From the NCBI GenBank assembly GCA_046350295.1, contig JAXMAR010000032.1, positions 30,013 to 94,012 of the forward strand: a stretch of 64,000 bases of DNA, read 5' to 3'. The position numbers and the translations under genes were made by a program. This document shows positions 45,001 to 53,215 of the stretch, piece after piece; the first letter of the stretch is position 1; each line of letters starts with the position of its first letter. The notes under the pieces are model-generated. The model was not told the DNA's origin. It searched no databases and worked only from the letters and a program-made list of their open reading frames with translations. Origin of the DNA: JAXMAR01 sp046350295. GTDB taxonomy: Bacteria > Planctomycetota > Planctomycetia > Gemmatales > Gemmataceae.

Positions 45001-45297
45001 CAGGCGACGAACGCTGAGTCGGAGACGAACGGGGTGACGCGTATCGAAAGCGCGGTCGACGTAGGTGGCGCCCACAGCGATACGCTTACGACGGCGCTCG
45101 GCGCCTGGCTTGACGATGCGAGCGGCTTGGATCAGCAGATCGGCGCCGATTCGCAGGGCGACTGGCTCGACGTTTCCTGCCTGGCGCTGCTCGGCGCGAT
45201 TCCGGCGCTGCTGGCCTGCGACGGCGGCGTGGAACGTCGTTCGCGTCTCTTGTCCGGCGTGGCGAACTCGCTCACGCCGCGTGAGCCACTTGGATAA
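42004..45297 (+). CDS. Giant secreted protein, part 5: MBG/Ig domains and M10-like metzincin
   Basis: 1097 residues; the first eight are out of frame. Order: end of the PPC-like domain; VTVSLSSSVAMPQGDVTLTV Ig-like; MBG-type (RAVTVTADAKTKLYGAVDPV); Big_3-type (TYFGQSVTFTANVTADSG); a beta-rich segment with LSGNAKVTLNPGVYVIAGGG; then a peptidase with HELGHALGLGHSED, a full HExxHxxGxxHxxD matrixin motif, and the Met-turn SSVMYATL. A final patch TGAGADVLIGGAGADLLLGE is RTX-like. It ends at 45297. The catalytic residues are intact. Confidence 0.82.
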   Translation: MPTPAAIGTFYVQVDTFSFQNNPNFSAAAIAKYAARNADGSLVDPSRADGLYHTDTGAYELLIYRFNARNASAGADHLGSTATLNVGTVFGDAVTVTVDGAWANVNGQTVQPSPGPVNLLIDAGTNHALQLSGTVVNGVATFDVKAAGAGPHTFQAIYQGDTILDGSTSAITTASVAPAPASASLNAPTITYGAHAQVTVSLSSSVAMPQGDVTLTVDGVIFATQTLSGGVTTFDVGALNAGAHAMSARFTALHGNYTASDVSGTLTVNQRAVTVTADAKTKLYGAVDPVLTYHITSGSLAMGDGFSGALTRQAGEALGSYAILQGTLALSANYALQYVGATFTITGATTATALVASSGTHYFGQSVTFTANVTADSGAAAVGSVDFFDITTGVDLGVVNVASGSASLTISSLVAGAHAIRATFTGAVGFVGSSASTNVAIVGDSIVVLNQTMAGALSISGNGHVQVDGIVDVESSSASAISASGNAIIGAAAVRTAGAFSRSGNAQINPPATTHAARLGDPLAGLAAPSIAGLVNRGSLSIGGNTTQTINPGIYTQISLSGNAKVTLNPGVYVIAGGGFTVTGNAAVTGAGIFIYNAGSNYANNGAPGGTFGGLTLGGAGKIDLAPAGAGVYAGILVYQARDNTRALSLSGNGTLLHGGLLYVPAGLVTESGSGQLQASIVANQVQVSGNAYNTLTDEGTESTSFTAGQLLAGDLVVYLDNEAGAFTPEEIARIEDAISVINVVINPFNVHIIEVGAADRDLATLVIHSAETSAVGGALDGVLGCEGAGLITVVQGWNWYAGADTNAVGPDQFDFETIVMHELGHALGLGHSEDTSSVMYATLATGEARRSLTVADLAIPDLDDGPCGLHVAGMGQRDEARGRSADASGGAFGLTAVAPDVVQAAASFASGLAPTEIVSAQVVHGTSATILSAPVPSAMAIAASETTLAAQSTAWQTGAGADVLIGGAGADLLLGETGSAMLLGGFGGSEQAPEQHQKQATNAESETNGVTRIESAVDVGGAHSDTLTTALGAWLDDASGLDQQIGADSQGDWLDVSCLALLGAIPALLACDGGVERRSRLLSGVANSLTPREPLG

Positions 45298-45363
45298 CCG
45301 CGCGGACAGCGCGGAACGCTCATGCGGCTGGCTTGGGGGCCAGCGTCTGATGGCGGCGTTCTC

Positions 45364-45744
45364 TCAGGCCGCCCGCCGTTCCGGAAACCGGCTGGGCCGC
45401 GGCGCTTTCAGCTCCGGGGCGCGGGCGTGCGCCTTGTGCGCGTGGAAGTTTTGCCGGTAGGCCGCGCTCAACTCGGCGTAGTGCTTGAGGACGATGAGGT
45501 TCTCGGCGTTCTCGTGCTCCGCCTGATTGGTGAAGTTGAAGCGGCCCGTGACGATGGTGCGGCTGTCGATGATCATGACCTTGTTGTGGGCGATGGCGTG
45601 CTCGGAATCGACGAGCGGCGTCAGTCCTTCCTGGAGGAATGGATCGACGCGGACGGGCGCCAGTACGTCGAGGATGAGGGCGAGCGCGTCTACGGCGTGT
45701 GGGTCCGGCCCCCAGATGAGCCGTTCATCGTCCCGGCGTAGCAT
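45364..45744 (-). pseudogene. Phospholipase D-like nuclease, C-terminal remnant
   Basis: 126 codons. The HKD motif is AIAHNKVMIIDSRTIVTGRFNF, close to the PLD/Nuc family pattern HxKxxxxD followed by a G-x-x-N-x-x segment, and ends NAENLIVLKHYAELSAAY. The N-terminal third, including the usual fold entry and signal peptide, is missing upstream of 45744. It is read as a 5'-deleted copy. Confidence 0.65.
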
Positions 45745-45810
45745 TCCCCTTCTCCCTTACTTGATCGCGAAAAAGCGTGCGGGCCAGACTGTTCGCGTGA
45801 GCAGCAAGGC

Positions 45811-46127
45811 ATGCCGGCCATCGACTTTCGCAAAGGTCGAGAGGCGGTTTCCTTGGGCTACTCGGTTTTGAGGCTGCCCGATCCGCCGGAAGCCCGGTTC
45901 GGGGACCGTGCCCCCTGCATGGCGAAGAAGGCGGCAACCGCGTGTTTTCCGCCAATCTCATCAAGCATGCCTTGCGCTGCTTCAAGTGCGGAGCCGCCGG
46001 AAACCAGCTCGACCTTTGGGAGAAAGCGACCAAGAAGCCGCTCCATGAAGCCGCCCTTGAATTGTGCGCTCGTCTGCATCGAGAGGTTCCCTGGCTGCAC
46101 AAGCGAACAGAGAAGAGGAACCCGTAA
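45811..46127 (+). pseudogene. CHC2 zinc-finger (primase-like) gene, frameshifted
   Basis: MPAIDFRKGREAVSLGY opens in one frame. Near 45920 the coding moves to a second frame: LHGEEGGNRVFSANLIKHAL, CFKCGAAGNQLDLWEKATKK, ALELCARLHREVPWLHKRT, then the stop. C-x-x-H and C-x-x-C spacing fits a CHC2 zinc finger like that of DnaG. Small stand-alone CHC2 proteins are known near mobile elements. The shift between the halves means no intact product. Confidence 0.6.
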
Positions 46128-46390
46128 CGGGACTGCGCGAGGCGACCGACGAAAACAACACGCGAAAACCGGATGAGCCTTTTTTCATCTCGGCGCCAGG
46201 CCAACTGGAAAGCAGATTTCGCACCTTCGACGAAATGCAGGGCGCAGAAGCGTCCATCCCATCGAAGTTTCTCCGTCACAACGTCCCCCCGGCCACCAAG
46301 AAGAACGGTGTCGAAATCGGGCTCAACTCTTTCGCCCTCGACAGTCCCCGGCCGAATCCGTTGCGCCTTCACCTCTAACGAAAGAAGTCC

Positions 46391-46555
46391 ATGAAACCTC
46401 CTCTTGCGGCCATCCTGGCGGCGCTGTGCTCGGTCAACGCCGCCCACGCCGACACCTGGAAAATCGAGATCACCTCCCCGATCTCCGGCAGCGACCCCAA
46501 TCCCGCGAATGACTCGAAGGTGAACACCTTCCACCAAGGTGGAAGGCTGCGATGA
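46391..46555 (+). CDS. Short secreted peptide
   Basis: 54 codons: a clean signal peptide (MKPPLAAILAALCSVNAAHA, cleavage before DTWK) then 34 residues (KIEITSPISGSDPNPANDSK...). AAAGAAG precedes the ATG. It may be the 5' remnant of a longer secreted protein cut off by a stop at 46553. No family recognised. Confidence 0.4.
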   Translation: MKPPLAAILAALCSVNAAHADTWKIEITSPISGSDPNPANDSKVNTFHQGGRLR

Positions 46556-46689
46556 CGAGCCGCGTCCATCATCGCTTGCAGCGCGCCTTAAGTCCCTCTC
46601 CCTGCTTCGATGGTGAGGGGGAAGGCGGCCCCGAAGACAAAAAAAGTGTTCCAACAGACCCAGTAACTCTCAACCTTCAACGGTGTCCG

Positions 46690-47457
46690 ATGAAACATCT
46701 CCTCCTTGTAGCGTGTGCCCTCTCCTTCCTGGCCACGGCGCCCTGCGCCGGTCTTGCCCAGTTCAAGATCCCTCCTCCCAAGGACCCTGGCGACCCGGAT
46801 GGCAGCGGGACTCGCGGGCACGGTCCTGGCGATTATGTGCCTATCCCTCCCGTCGGCCGCGCCGCCCCTTTTTCGGTCCCCAAGATTACCAGCGCGGGGA
46901 TAACGAAAGGCCAGGTGCGATTCACCTTCGGCGCCTGTGGGACCGAAACCCTTCTGTACAAAATCTCCTGGTCGCGGCCCGGCAAGGCCGATTCCGACAT
47001 CCGCTACACCGGCTCCTTCGACAGCAACGGCGCCGGCCTGCAGGATTACTACATCAAGGAGACACCGTTCCACCACGACACCGTCTACACCTTCCGGGTG
47101 CAGGCGCTGAGGAAAGCGTACACGCGCTACGGCATCATCAGCGACGAGAAGGGCGTCCAGCGCCCTGCGCCGCCCGTGTACGTGACGAACGAATACAGCA
47201 CCCTCGTGGAAAAAACGTTCCGCACGCCGCTCGGCCCAAGCGACGTCGATCGCGCCCGCGTCCCCGTGAAAGCGACGGATTACGCCCACAGCTTGACCCG
47301 CAAGAAACCCAACCCGCTTTCCACCCCCAGGGTCGACACGCCGGTACGACTGGTTCCCCACCCGATCGTCGAAAGTCGCGACCTGACCCCGCTCCTGACC
47401 ACGCCGCTCACGGCCCCCGCGAAGGCGCCCGCGCCCTCGCCGACCGGCCCGCGCTAG
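46690..47457 (+). CDS. Secreted protein of unknown function
   Basis: 255 residues. The ATG at 46690 gives a signal peptide (MKHLLLVACALSFLATAPCA); the longer frame adds a non-hydrophobic arm. The mature part starts Pro-rich (KIPPPKDPGDPDGSGTRG) and has a fibronectin-III-like beta region (HHDTVYTFRVQALRKAYTRY), then a Pro/Thr-rich tail. A degenerate relative with the same signal peptide and Pro-rich start lies at 51477-51800. Confidence 0.65.
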   Translation: MKHLLLVACALSFLATAPCAGLAQFKIPPPKDPGDPDGSGTRGHGPGDYVPIPPVGRAAPFSVPKITSAGITKGQVRFTFGACGTETLLYKISWSRPGKADSDIRYTGSFDSNGAGLQDYYIKETPFHHDTVYTFRVQALRKAYTRYGIISDEKGVQRPAPPVYVTNEYSTLVEKTFRTPLGPSDVDRARVPVKATDYAHSLTRKKPNPLSTPRVDTPVRLVPHPIVESRDLTPLLTTPLTAPAKAPAPSPTGPR

Positions 47458-47580
47458 TCGGGCCCGCGTCGGGGACGTCGCCTCGTAGTCCCGTCGAGCC
47501 GCCGCTTCGCAGTCCCCTCTCCCCCCGCTTCGGGGGGGAGAGGGGCAGGGATGAGGGGAGCGTCTATGTCGGTCCCCTCA

Positions 47581-47829
47581 ACCGGCGTGGAGGAAGCTCT
47601 CCGGTTCCGCGGTGATTTGCGGCTCATCTACTTGATCAAGCTCGAGCCGGCTACGGGTCGTCTGCTCGAAGCACGGCTGGTCCCCATGCAGTCGCGCCGG
47701 CTTCGGATGGTTCACGCGAGCGTCGCGGACGGCTAGTGGCTGCAGGCTCTCCTCGATCGACTCGCCACTCCCTTTGGCGCTCGCGTGAGATCGGATTCGG
47801 AGGGCGCCCTGACCGTCACCTGGCGCATA
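47581..47829 (+). pseudogene. CapA-like (poly-gamma-glutamate capsule) C-terminal remnant
   Basis: The frame reads VEEALRFRGDLRLIYLIKLE, PATGRLLEARLVPMQSRRLR, then a TAG at 47734-47736, then WLQALLDRLATPFGARVR, matching the C-terminal end of CapA metallophosphatase-like proteins. The catalytic N-terminal part is absent. A remnant cut by a stop codon. Confidence 0.55.
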
Positions 47830-47970
47830 TTTCGGGCTCGACCCACCGCGCCTTGTGCGAGCACGCGACGACTGGATGCCGGCGACTCCTGCGCTCCAAC
47901 TCAACCAGCAGTGCCCGGCCGCTCGGGACGCCGATTCGATGGCGCCGACGAAGGAAAGGTCATGTCTCGT

Positions 47971-48600
47971 CTAGTCACGCTTCTCCGCCTTGAACGTGAA
48001 CTTCCGGACCGCCAAGGCGGGCACGCCATCGGGATCCTCAAGCAGGGGACCAATGATCCGGACGCTGGGGGGCGGGCCGCTATGCTTCGCCCAGCGTACC
48101 ACGAGGTCGTGGTGGGCCGTCTTCTCGGCGGCGGTCGCGGGCTGTGGGCGGCCGCGCTCGGGATCCCAGTGAACTTTCTGTTTCAGCGGTTGCAGGCGAA
48201 GCACCACGTCGCTGCCGGACACTTTTAGCGCCGGCTCCCCCTTGACCTCGACCAGGACGCCGTCAATCGTGCCCTCCACCCCGACGAGGGTGAACAACTC
48301 GCCGACGAACCGGGGGAAATCGCGGTTCCATGCTTTCAGGTCCGGCAGTCGGCCATCCTTCATGTGGACAATCCCTGTCCAGGATTTTGGGTCGGCTTCC
48401 AGGCTCACCCGCTTCACGCCTGACAGGCGTGTCAAGGCCTCATGGGCCGTGGGCCATCAGTTGGCCACGCCATAGGGGCAGGGGGTATTCAGCGCGACCG
48501 TGAGAGACACCACCTGGGCGCGGGCCGGGCCGGGTGTCGCGGCGATCAGGGCCAGTGCGACGCCGGCCACGCGAAAACACGCGAAACGCTGCCAAGTCAT
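47971..48600 (-). pseudogene. Secreted HMA-like protein interrupted by one stop
   Basis: Starts at ATG 48600 with a signal peptide (MTWQRFACFRVAGVALALIA, cleavage near ARAQ), continues VVSLTVALNTPCPYGVAN, meets a TGA at 48457-48459, and then reads on in the same frame WPTAHEALTRLSGVKRVSLE and to the stop at 47971. The part after the stop resembles a ferredoxin-like heavy-metal-associated fold. Only one codon spoils an otherwise 209-codon gene. It lies 114 nt downstream of the oxidase gene on the same strand. Confidence 0.6.
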
Positions 48601-48714
48601 GTTGTGCTCTCTTTCATGGAGGTAGGTCCGGCGAGCCGAGCCGGACCTTGCGTGAAACACTCGCGAACGGTCACCTCTCTGCTCGGCCCACTCGGCTTAC
48701 AGGGCCCACAAGTG

Positions 48715-51174
48715 TCAGCCGATCTGGATGATCTTGGCCATAGACGGCACGCCCTTGTCGTTCAGGATAAAGAGCATGTAGTGCCCAGGAGGAGCCATAC
48801 TGGGACTGGGCGGCGCGGTCACGAACACCGACCCCGCTGTCGGATAGTACGCCGGGTAGACGAGGCGCTGGTCGAAGTTGCGGGCGTGTGTGGCCGAACC
48901 CAACCGAATCCACGTCACGCCGTCCGACCTGCGAATGTGGGCGGCGTCGGGGGTTTTGACTTCGAACTGTTGCCCATATTTCACCGCGGCCGGGGCGCTG
49001 GTGACGACTGGTCGAGGCCCGCGGAACAGGTAGGGAGGTGAGAAGATCTGAGCGTTGGGGTAGGACGGGCCAAAACCCTTGGCCGTGTCGCCGCCGGGCT
49101 CTCCCCCGCCGGCGCTCAGAACCTTGCCGTCGGGCAACAGCAGCGCCGTCGAGTGGTAAAGCCGCGGCACGCTCTGCGCCGCCATCGGGATCCAGCGCTC
49201 GGTGTGGGGGTTCCAGAGTTCGGTGTTGAGGACCGCCGCGGTGGCGTCGTTGAGACTTGGCCCGCTCACCTTGCCGGTCTTGGTATCCTTGATCATGAAG
49301 TTGCGCTGCTCCGCGCCGCCCGAGACGAACACATGCCGTCGGCCAGAATGGTGGCGTTCATGTGCCGGCGGGGAAACCACATCGGCTGGATGCTGCCAGA
49401 CCGGACGGGTGTTATTCAGGTCGATTACTTCGGCGGACGCGGTCGGGGGGAACCCCCCGCCCACAGCCAGGACCTTACCCTGCTGGTACATTACCGACGA
49501 TCCATAGTCCCGGTCTCTTTCAAATGTTCGATCCCCCACCGGCTCCCACTTGCCGGCCCCCGCTGTATCCATGTAACCCGTCTTGGTGTTCGGCCCGGCC
49601 CTGAACACCTTGCCGTTGGGCGCCACGTGCAGGAACGGGTAGAAGGGGACTATCCCCGGGGCTATGTCGTCGTCCGGGATGTTGGTCAGGTCCCGCCAGG
49701 GCTTTTTTAGATCGCCCCTGGTTAGCCAGACCTGGGGCAGGCGGTTGACCTTCACAGGGTCGGAGTAATAGGTGCCCCCCTCAACCAGGATATCGCCCGA
49801 GGCAAGGGTCACGCAGGAAGGATACCAGCGGGGGAGATTCATGGCGGGCAAGCCGCTGGTCCACGTGTTCTTGGCCGGATCGTAGATGGTGACCCTGCCG
49901 TCGCCCCAGAAGTTGGCCCACATGTGCCCGCCCGCGACAAACAGTCGGCCGTCCGGCAGAAAGGCGTGGCCGCTGCAAAAGATGTTGTAAGGCGGTCCCG
50001 CGGTTTCCACCATCTTGTCCATAGGGTGCGCCGGATCCCACAGGTGCGGATAGCCTTCCGCCTTGGGGCGCAGAGGAGTCTTGGAGTGGGGCTTGGGGTT
50101 TTCTTTCGTAACTTCGCCGTCGAGCTGGATGCGCGGCCAGACAAGCACCTTGCCGGTGTGCAGCATGGCGGCGTGGATGGCGACGACCGTCCAACCGCTG
50201 TTTTTCTTGTCCAGAACGGGGGACCACTCTCCCACCAACGCCTTGTGCGTGGCCTCATCTCCGACAAACACCGCGGCGTAAGTGGTCGTCTTCGGGTAGG
50301 TGCAGCCAATCACCAGCAGCGGCCGGCCACCCTGCGACGTCCAGCGCTCGAACTCCCACTGATATTCCTCCCGGGTCAGATTGTGGCGGGCCTCCCAGTA
50401 GTCCTTGGAACCCTGAGCGAAGACCACCGCGTAGCGCGGGGATCCCCGAAGATAATAGTGCGAGATGCTCACCGGCCGGTAACCCTTGGGCCGCAATTCG
50501 TCGTACGCGTGCCGGTACTCGGGTTCGGTGAGGTCGTGCCGCTCCAACCACGTCGTCGACTTGTCGGCCACCCAGACGGCGGCAAAGTGGGTGTCGTCTT
50601 TCCCTTCGGAATAGCCGGTGACGCTGATCACCCGGTAGCCCTTCGGTCGCAGGTCGTCGCAGGTCTTCTTGTAGGCCGCGCTGGTCATGCCGTGGCGCGC
50701 CTGCCAGTCGCGGCCGTCCTTGACCCAGAGGGCGGCGAAGCGATTGCCCGTGCCCTCGTAGTAGCAGGAGACGGAGACGACGCGATAGCCGCCGGTCTTG
50801 TACAAGTCATCACACGCCTTGCGGTACTGTGGTTCCGTCAGGCCGATGCGCGCCTCCCAGGGGTAGTCCTTGCCGTCTTTGACGGCGACGGCCGCGAACT
50901 GCTTCACGCCAACGCCGTAGGCCGACACATGGGTCGGCCGGAAGCCCTCCTTTTTCATGCGGGCGATCCAGGCCAGGTAGTCCTTGGCGCTGAGGGCGTG
51001 GACGCCGCTGACCGGCGCCCGTGCCGGGGCGGTGTCCTGGGCAGGCGCCGGCGGCGCCAGCGCAAGGCAGCACACCAGCACCAGCGCGGGCCAAGGCGGA
51101 CGCGGCTGGCCGGAGCGAATCCTCTTCGGCGCGGGACCAATGGCGGAAACACGGCACAGCATGGTCGTCTCCAT
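48715..51174 (-). CDS. Galactose-oxidase-like copper protein with tandem repeat domains
   Basis: 819 residues. The ATG at 51174 (AAGGA upstream) gives a signal peptide. Four to five 45-residue BTRD-type repeats follow (RVVSVSCYYEGTGNRFAALW, RVISVTGYSEGKDDTHFAAV...), then a kelch-like propeller and a DUF1929 C-terminus. Copper-radical residues of galactose/glyoxal oxidase appear: Cys in NIFCSGHAFL, Tyr in PRWYPSCVTL, Tyr-His in RLYHSTALLL, His in ATHARNFDQR. Around 49340-49410 the frame reads PADVVSPPAHERHHSGRR, where the next frame reads QPMWFPRRHMNATILADG, the family sequence; a pair of compensating indels has altered about 25 residues. Confidence 0.82.
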   Translation of the reverse strand: METTMLCRVSAIGPAPKRIRSGQPRPPWPALVLVCCLALAPPAPAQDTAPARAPVSGVHALSAKDYLAWIARMKKEGFRPTHVSAYGVGVKQFAAVAVKDGKDYPWEARIGLTEPQYRKACDDLYKTGGYRVVSVSCYYEGTGNRFAALWVKDGRDWQARHGMTSAAYKKTCDDLRPKGYRVISVTGYSEGKDDTHFAAVWVADKSTTWLERHDLTEPEYRHAYDELRPKGYRPVSISHYYLRGSPRYAVVFAQGSKDYWEARHNLTREEYQWEFERWTSQGGRPLLVIGCTYPKTTTYAAVFVGDEATHKALVGEWSPVLDKKNSGWTVVAIHAAMLHTGKVLVWPRIQLDGEVTKENPKPHSKTPLRPKAEGYPHLWDPAHPMDKMVETAGPPYNIFCSGHAFLPDGRLFVAGGHMWANFWGDGRVTIYDPAKNTWTSGLPAMNLPRWYPSCVTLASGDILVEGGTYYSDPVKVNRLPQVWLTRGDLKKPWRDLTNIPDDDIAPGIVPFYPFLHVAPNGKVFRAGPNTKTGYMDTAGAGKWEPVGDRTFERDRDYGSSVMYQQGKVLAVGGGFPPTASAEVIDLNNTRPVWQHPADVVSPPAHERHHSGRRHVFVSGGAEQRNFMIKDTKTGKVSGPSLNDATAAVLNTELWNPHTERWIPMAAQSVPRLYHSTALLLPDGKVLSAGGGEPGGDTAKGFGPSYPNAQIFSPPYLFRGPRPVVTSAPAAVKYGQQFEVKTPDAAHIRRSDGVTWIRLGSATHARNFDQRLVYPAYYPTAGSVFVTAPPSPSMAPPGHYMLFILNDKGVPSMAKIIQIG

Positions 51175-51476
51175 AGCGATTCCGTCCTTCCAGTGCGCCT
51201 CGATGAGTTCGACGCAGAGCTCCCGAGGACGCCGTCTTCGCGAGCGCGCCCCTCTACTCAATGCACCGTTTTCGCGGAAACCCGCCATTCGGGATGAGCA
51301 TTTTTTCGCCCGCTTCGGCGACTTGAGCGTTGCGCAAGATGTCCAAGCGTGAGCGTCTGGCGTCCATCTCGCCGGCGCTTTGCCGTCGACTTCACGGAGC
51401 GCAAGGAACCGCCGAGCCGTGAAGGTCTGCCGCAAGCCGGTGTCAACAGGGCAGCTTTCCTAGAAAGGCATCCCAT
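51175..51476. other. Divergent intergenic region, no gene
   Basis: About 300 bases between the oxidase start and the remnant that begins at 51477. No domain seen in any frame; no clear promoter. Confidence 0.5.
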
Positions 51477-51800
51477 GAAGCGTTCATTCCTGATCCTGGC
51501 GTGTGCAGGTTTCCTGCTCGCGACACCCCCAACCAAAGTCAGGCCCAGTTCAAACCGGCGACGCCCAAGGCCGACGACCCCGACGCCTCCGGTGGCGGCA
51601 AGCCTGCTGGTCGCGGACGGGCAAGGCGCAGGTGGAAGACGTGCGCTGGAGGCCGTGCGAATATGTCATCAACGAGAAGGCCATCCCGGCACTGGTTCCG
51701 GGTGCAGGCCGTGGGATGAGCAGTTCGAAGGCGTTCGGCGCCAGCGGTCTCGCCCGGGCGCCTGCCACGACGGCGGCGAACTCGGAGCGGCAGAACAGTG
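51477..51800 (+). pseudogene. Degenerate secreted protein related to 46690 gene
   Basis: MKRSFLILACAGFLLATPP, then a shift into NQSQAQFKPATPKADDPDASG and a further shift near 51630. The signal peptide, AQFK and the K-x-x-D-P-D stretch match the gene at 46690. No frame continues for more than about 100 codons of sense. Confidence 0.5.
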
Positions 51801-51981
51801 AACGCCATGGAGACAAGAGAGCCGTTGGCCCGACCCCTCCGAGAACCGGGGCGGCGATCCGTTGGCCCGTCCGACGCCCACGTTGGGCCACGTCGCGGCC
51901 GGGCCGCGAGGGGGCGGCCAAGGGGCCACGCTGTAACTCCCGACAAGCACACGCGGGCCATCGTCGCAAAACTGGTCAACG

Positions 51982-52986
51982 CTACTTTGGCATCATCCCT
52001 GAAGCCCGCAGCAGCGTCTCCTGCACCGCCAAGTCGTGCTCCGGCGTGTAGTCGGGGGCCTTCTTGCGTCCGACGACGGCGGCGAACTCGCGCAGGTCGG
52101 AGATCTGCAGCGTCCGCGCCTCCAGGTCGTGGCGCTGCCACTCTTCGGCGCCGGCCCGGCAGGTCTCGATCGGCTGGAGGTTCTTGTTTTTCAGATGACC
52201 GCTGCCGAGATGGGGAATGACGGCGGCGCCCGCCGTGCCGTAGACTTCGATGCGGCGCGAGTGCGGGGCGACCTCCAGCGCGGGAACCTCGATAATGCCC
52301 CAGGCGCCCGGGTAGCCGAAGATCGCCACGCCATTGTCGATGTAGCTCTCCGGGCCTTCGGTGTGATGGTGGGCCATGAAGGGCGTGATCTGCCGCGGCG
52401 GGCCCAGCAGCGTGATCATCAGATCGACGACGTGGCCGGCCATCTCGAAGAACATGCCGCCCTTGTAGCGGCCCAGTTCGCCGACGAAACGCTTGTATTC
52501 GCGCAGGTCCTTGGGCAGGCGGGCGCGGAACTCGTAGATTCGGCCGAACTCGTTCTTGCGGGCGCGCCGGATCAGGTCAAGCATGGCGGCCATGTAGCGA
52601 AACAGGTAGATCATCTGAACGTGCAGGTGCTTGCGCTGGGCCTGGTCCATGAGCCGGCGATAATCGTCGAGGTTGTCGCCGGCCGGCTTCTCCAGCATGA
52701 CCGGCAAGTCGCGCTCGATGGCGAGGCCGGCCAGGCGCACGTTCTCGTGAACCAGGCCTTCGACAACCACACCGTCGAGCTTCTCCTTGAGCAGCGCTTC
52801 CGGCTTATCGAAGGTGCGCAGCGTGCCGATGATTGGCGTCCAGCGCTTTTGGCGGTCGGCGACGACCTTGCCGTCCGGGTCGTAAAAGCCGACGAGCGAG
52901 AATTCCTTGGGATGGGCCGCGACCTGGCGGACGATGCCCTCCGCGTGCGTATGCCACATTCCGAGCATTCCGAGGCGAAACGGCAT
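51982..52986 (-). CDS. Gfo/Idh/MocA family oxidoreductase
   Basis: 334 residues. N-terminal Rossmann fold (FRLGMLGMWHTHAEGIV, then LVGFYDPDG) and the family motif EKPAGDNLDDYRRL. The C-terminal domain has the His of MAGHVVDLMITLLGP. GGGAG lies 6 nt upstream of the ATG. Sugar or cyclitol dehydrogenase activity is likely; the substrate is unknown. Confidence 0.9.
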   Translation of the reverse strand: MPFRLGMLGMWHTHAEGIVRQVAAHPKEFSLVGFYDPDGKVVADRQKRWTPIIGTLRTFDKPEALLKEKLDGVVVEGLVHENVRLAGLAIERDLPVMLEKPAGDNLDDYRRLMDQAQRKHLHVQMIYLFRYMAAMLDLIRRARKNEFGRIYEFRARLPKDLREYKRFVGELGRYKGGMFFEMAGHVVDLMITLLGPPRQITPFMAHHHTEGPESYIDNGVAIFGYPGAWGIIEVPALEVAPHSRRIEVYGTAGAAVIPHLGSGHLKNKNLQPIETCRAGAEEWQRHDLEARTLQISDLREFAAVVGRKKAPDYTPEHDLAVQETLLRASGMMPK

Positions 52987-53215
52987 GGTTACGCTCCCAT
53001 AGTGGCTCTTTCAGAGCGACGACACGATCCAACGAGGTTTTCGACGCGCGTGGGTGAAAAATCGGCTCTCTGTTGCCCAACGAATCGCGAAGAAGTCCCA
53101 GGGCGGCGTGCAAAGGCCTGACGCTCGCCAGGAGCGTGGCGCCATCATGAAAGTGGGTGGGTTTGTCATGGCATTCAACAACCCACTATTCCCAGTCCGC
53201 GCTTGCCACGACGGC

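Noticed and set aside
48457..48459. TGA as a selenocysteine codon
   Set aside because: No redox motif at that position and no visible downstream stem-loop; a simple nonsense change is more likely.
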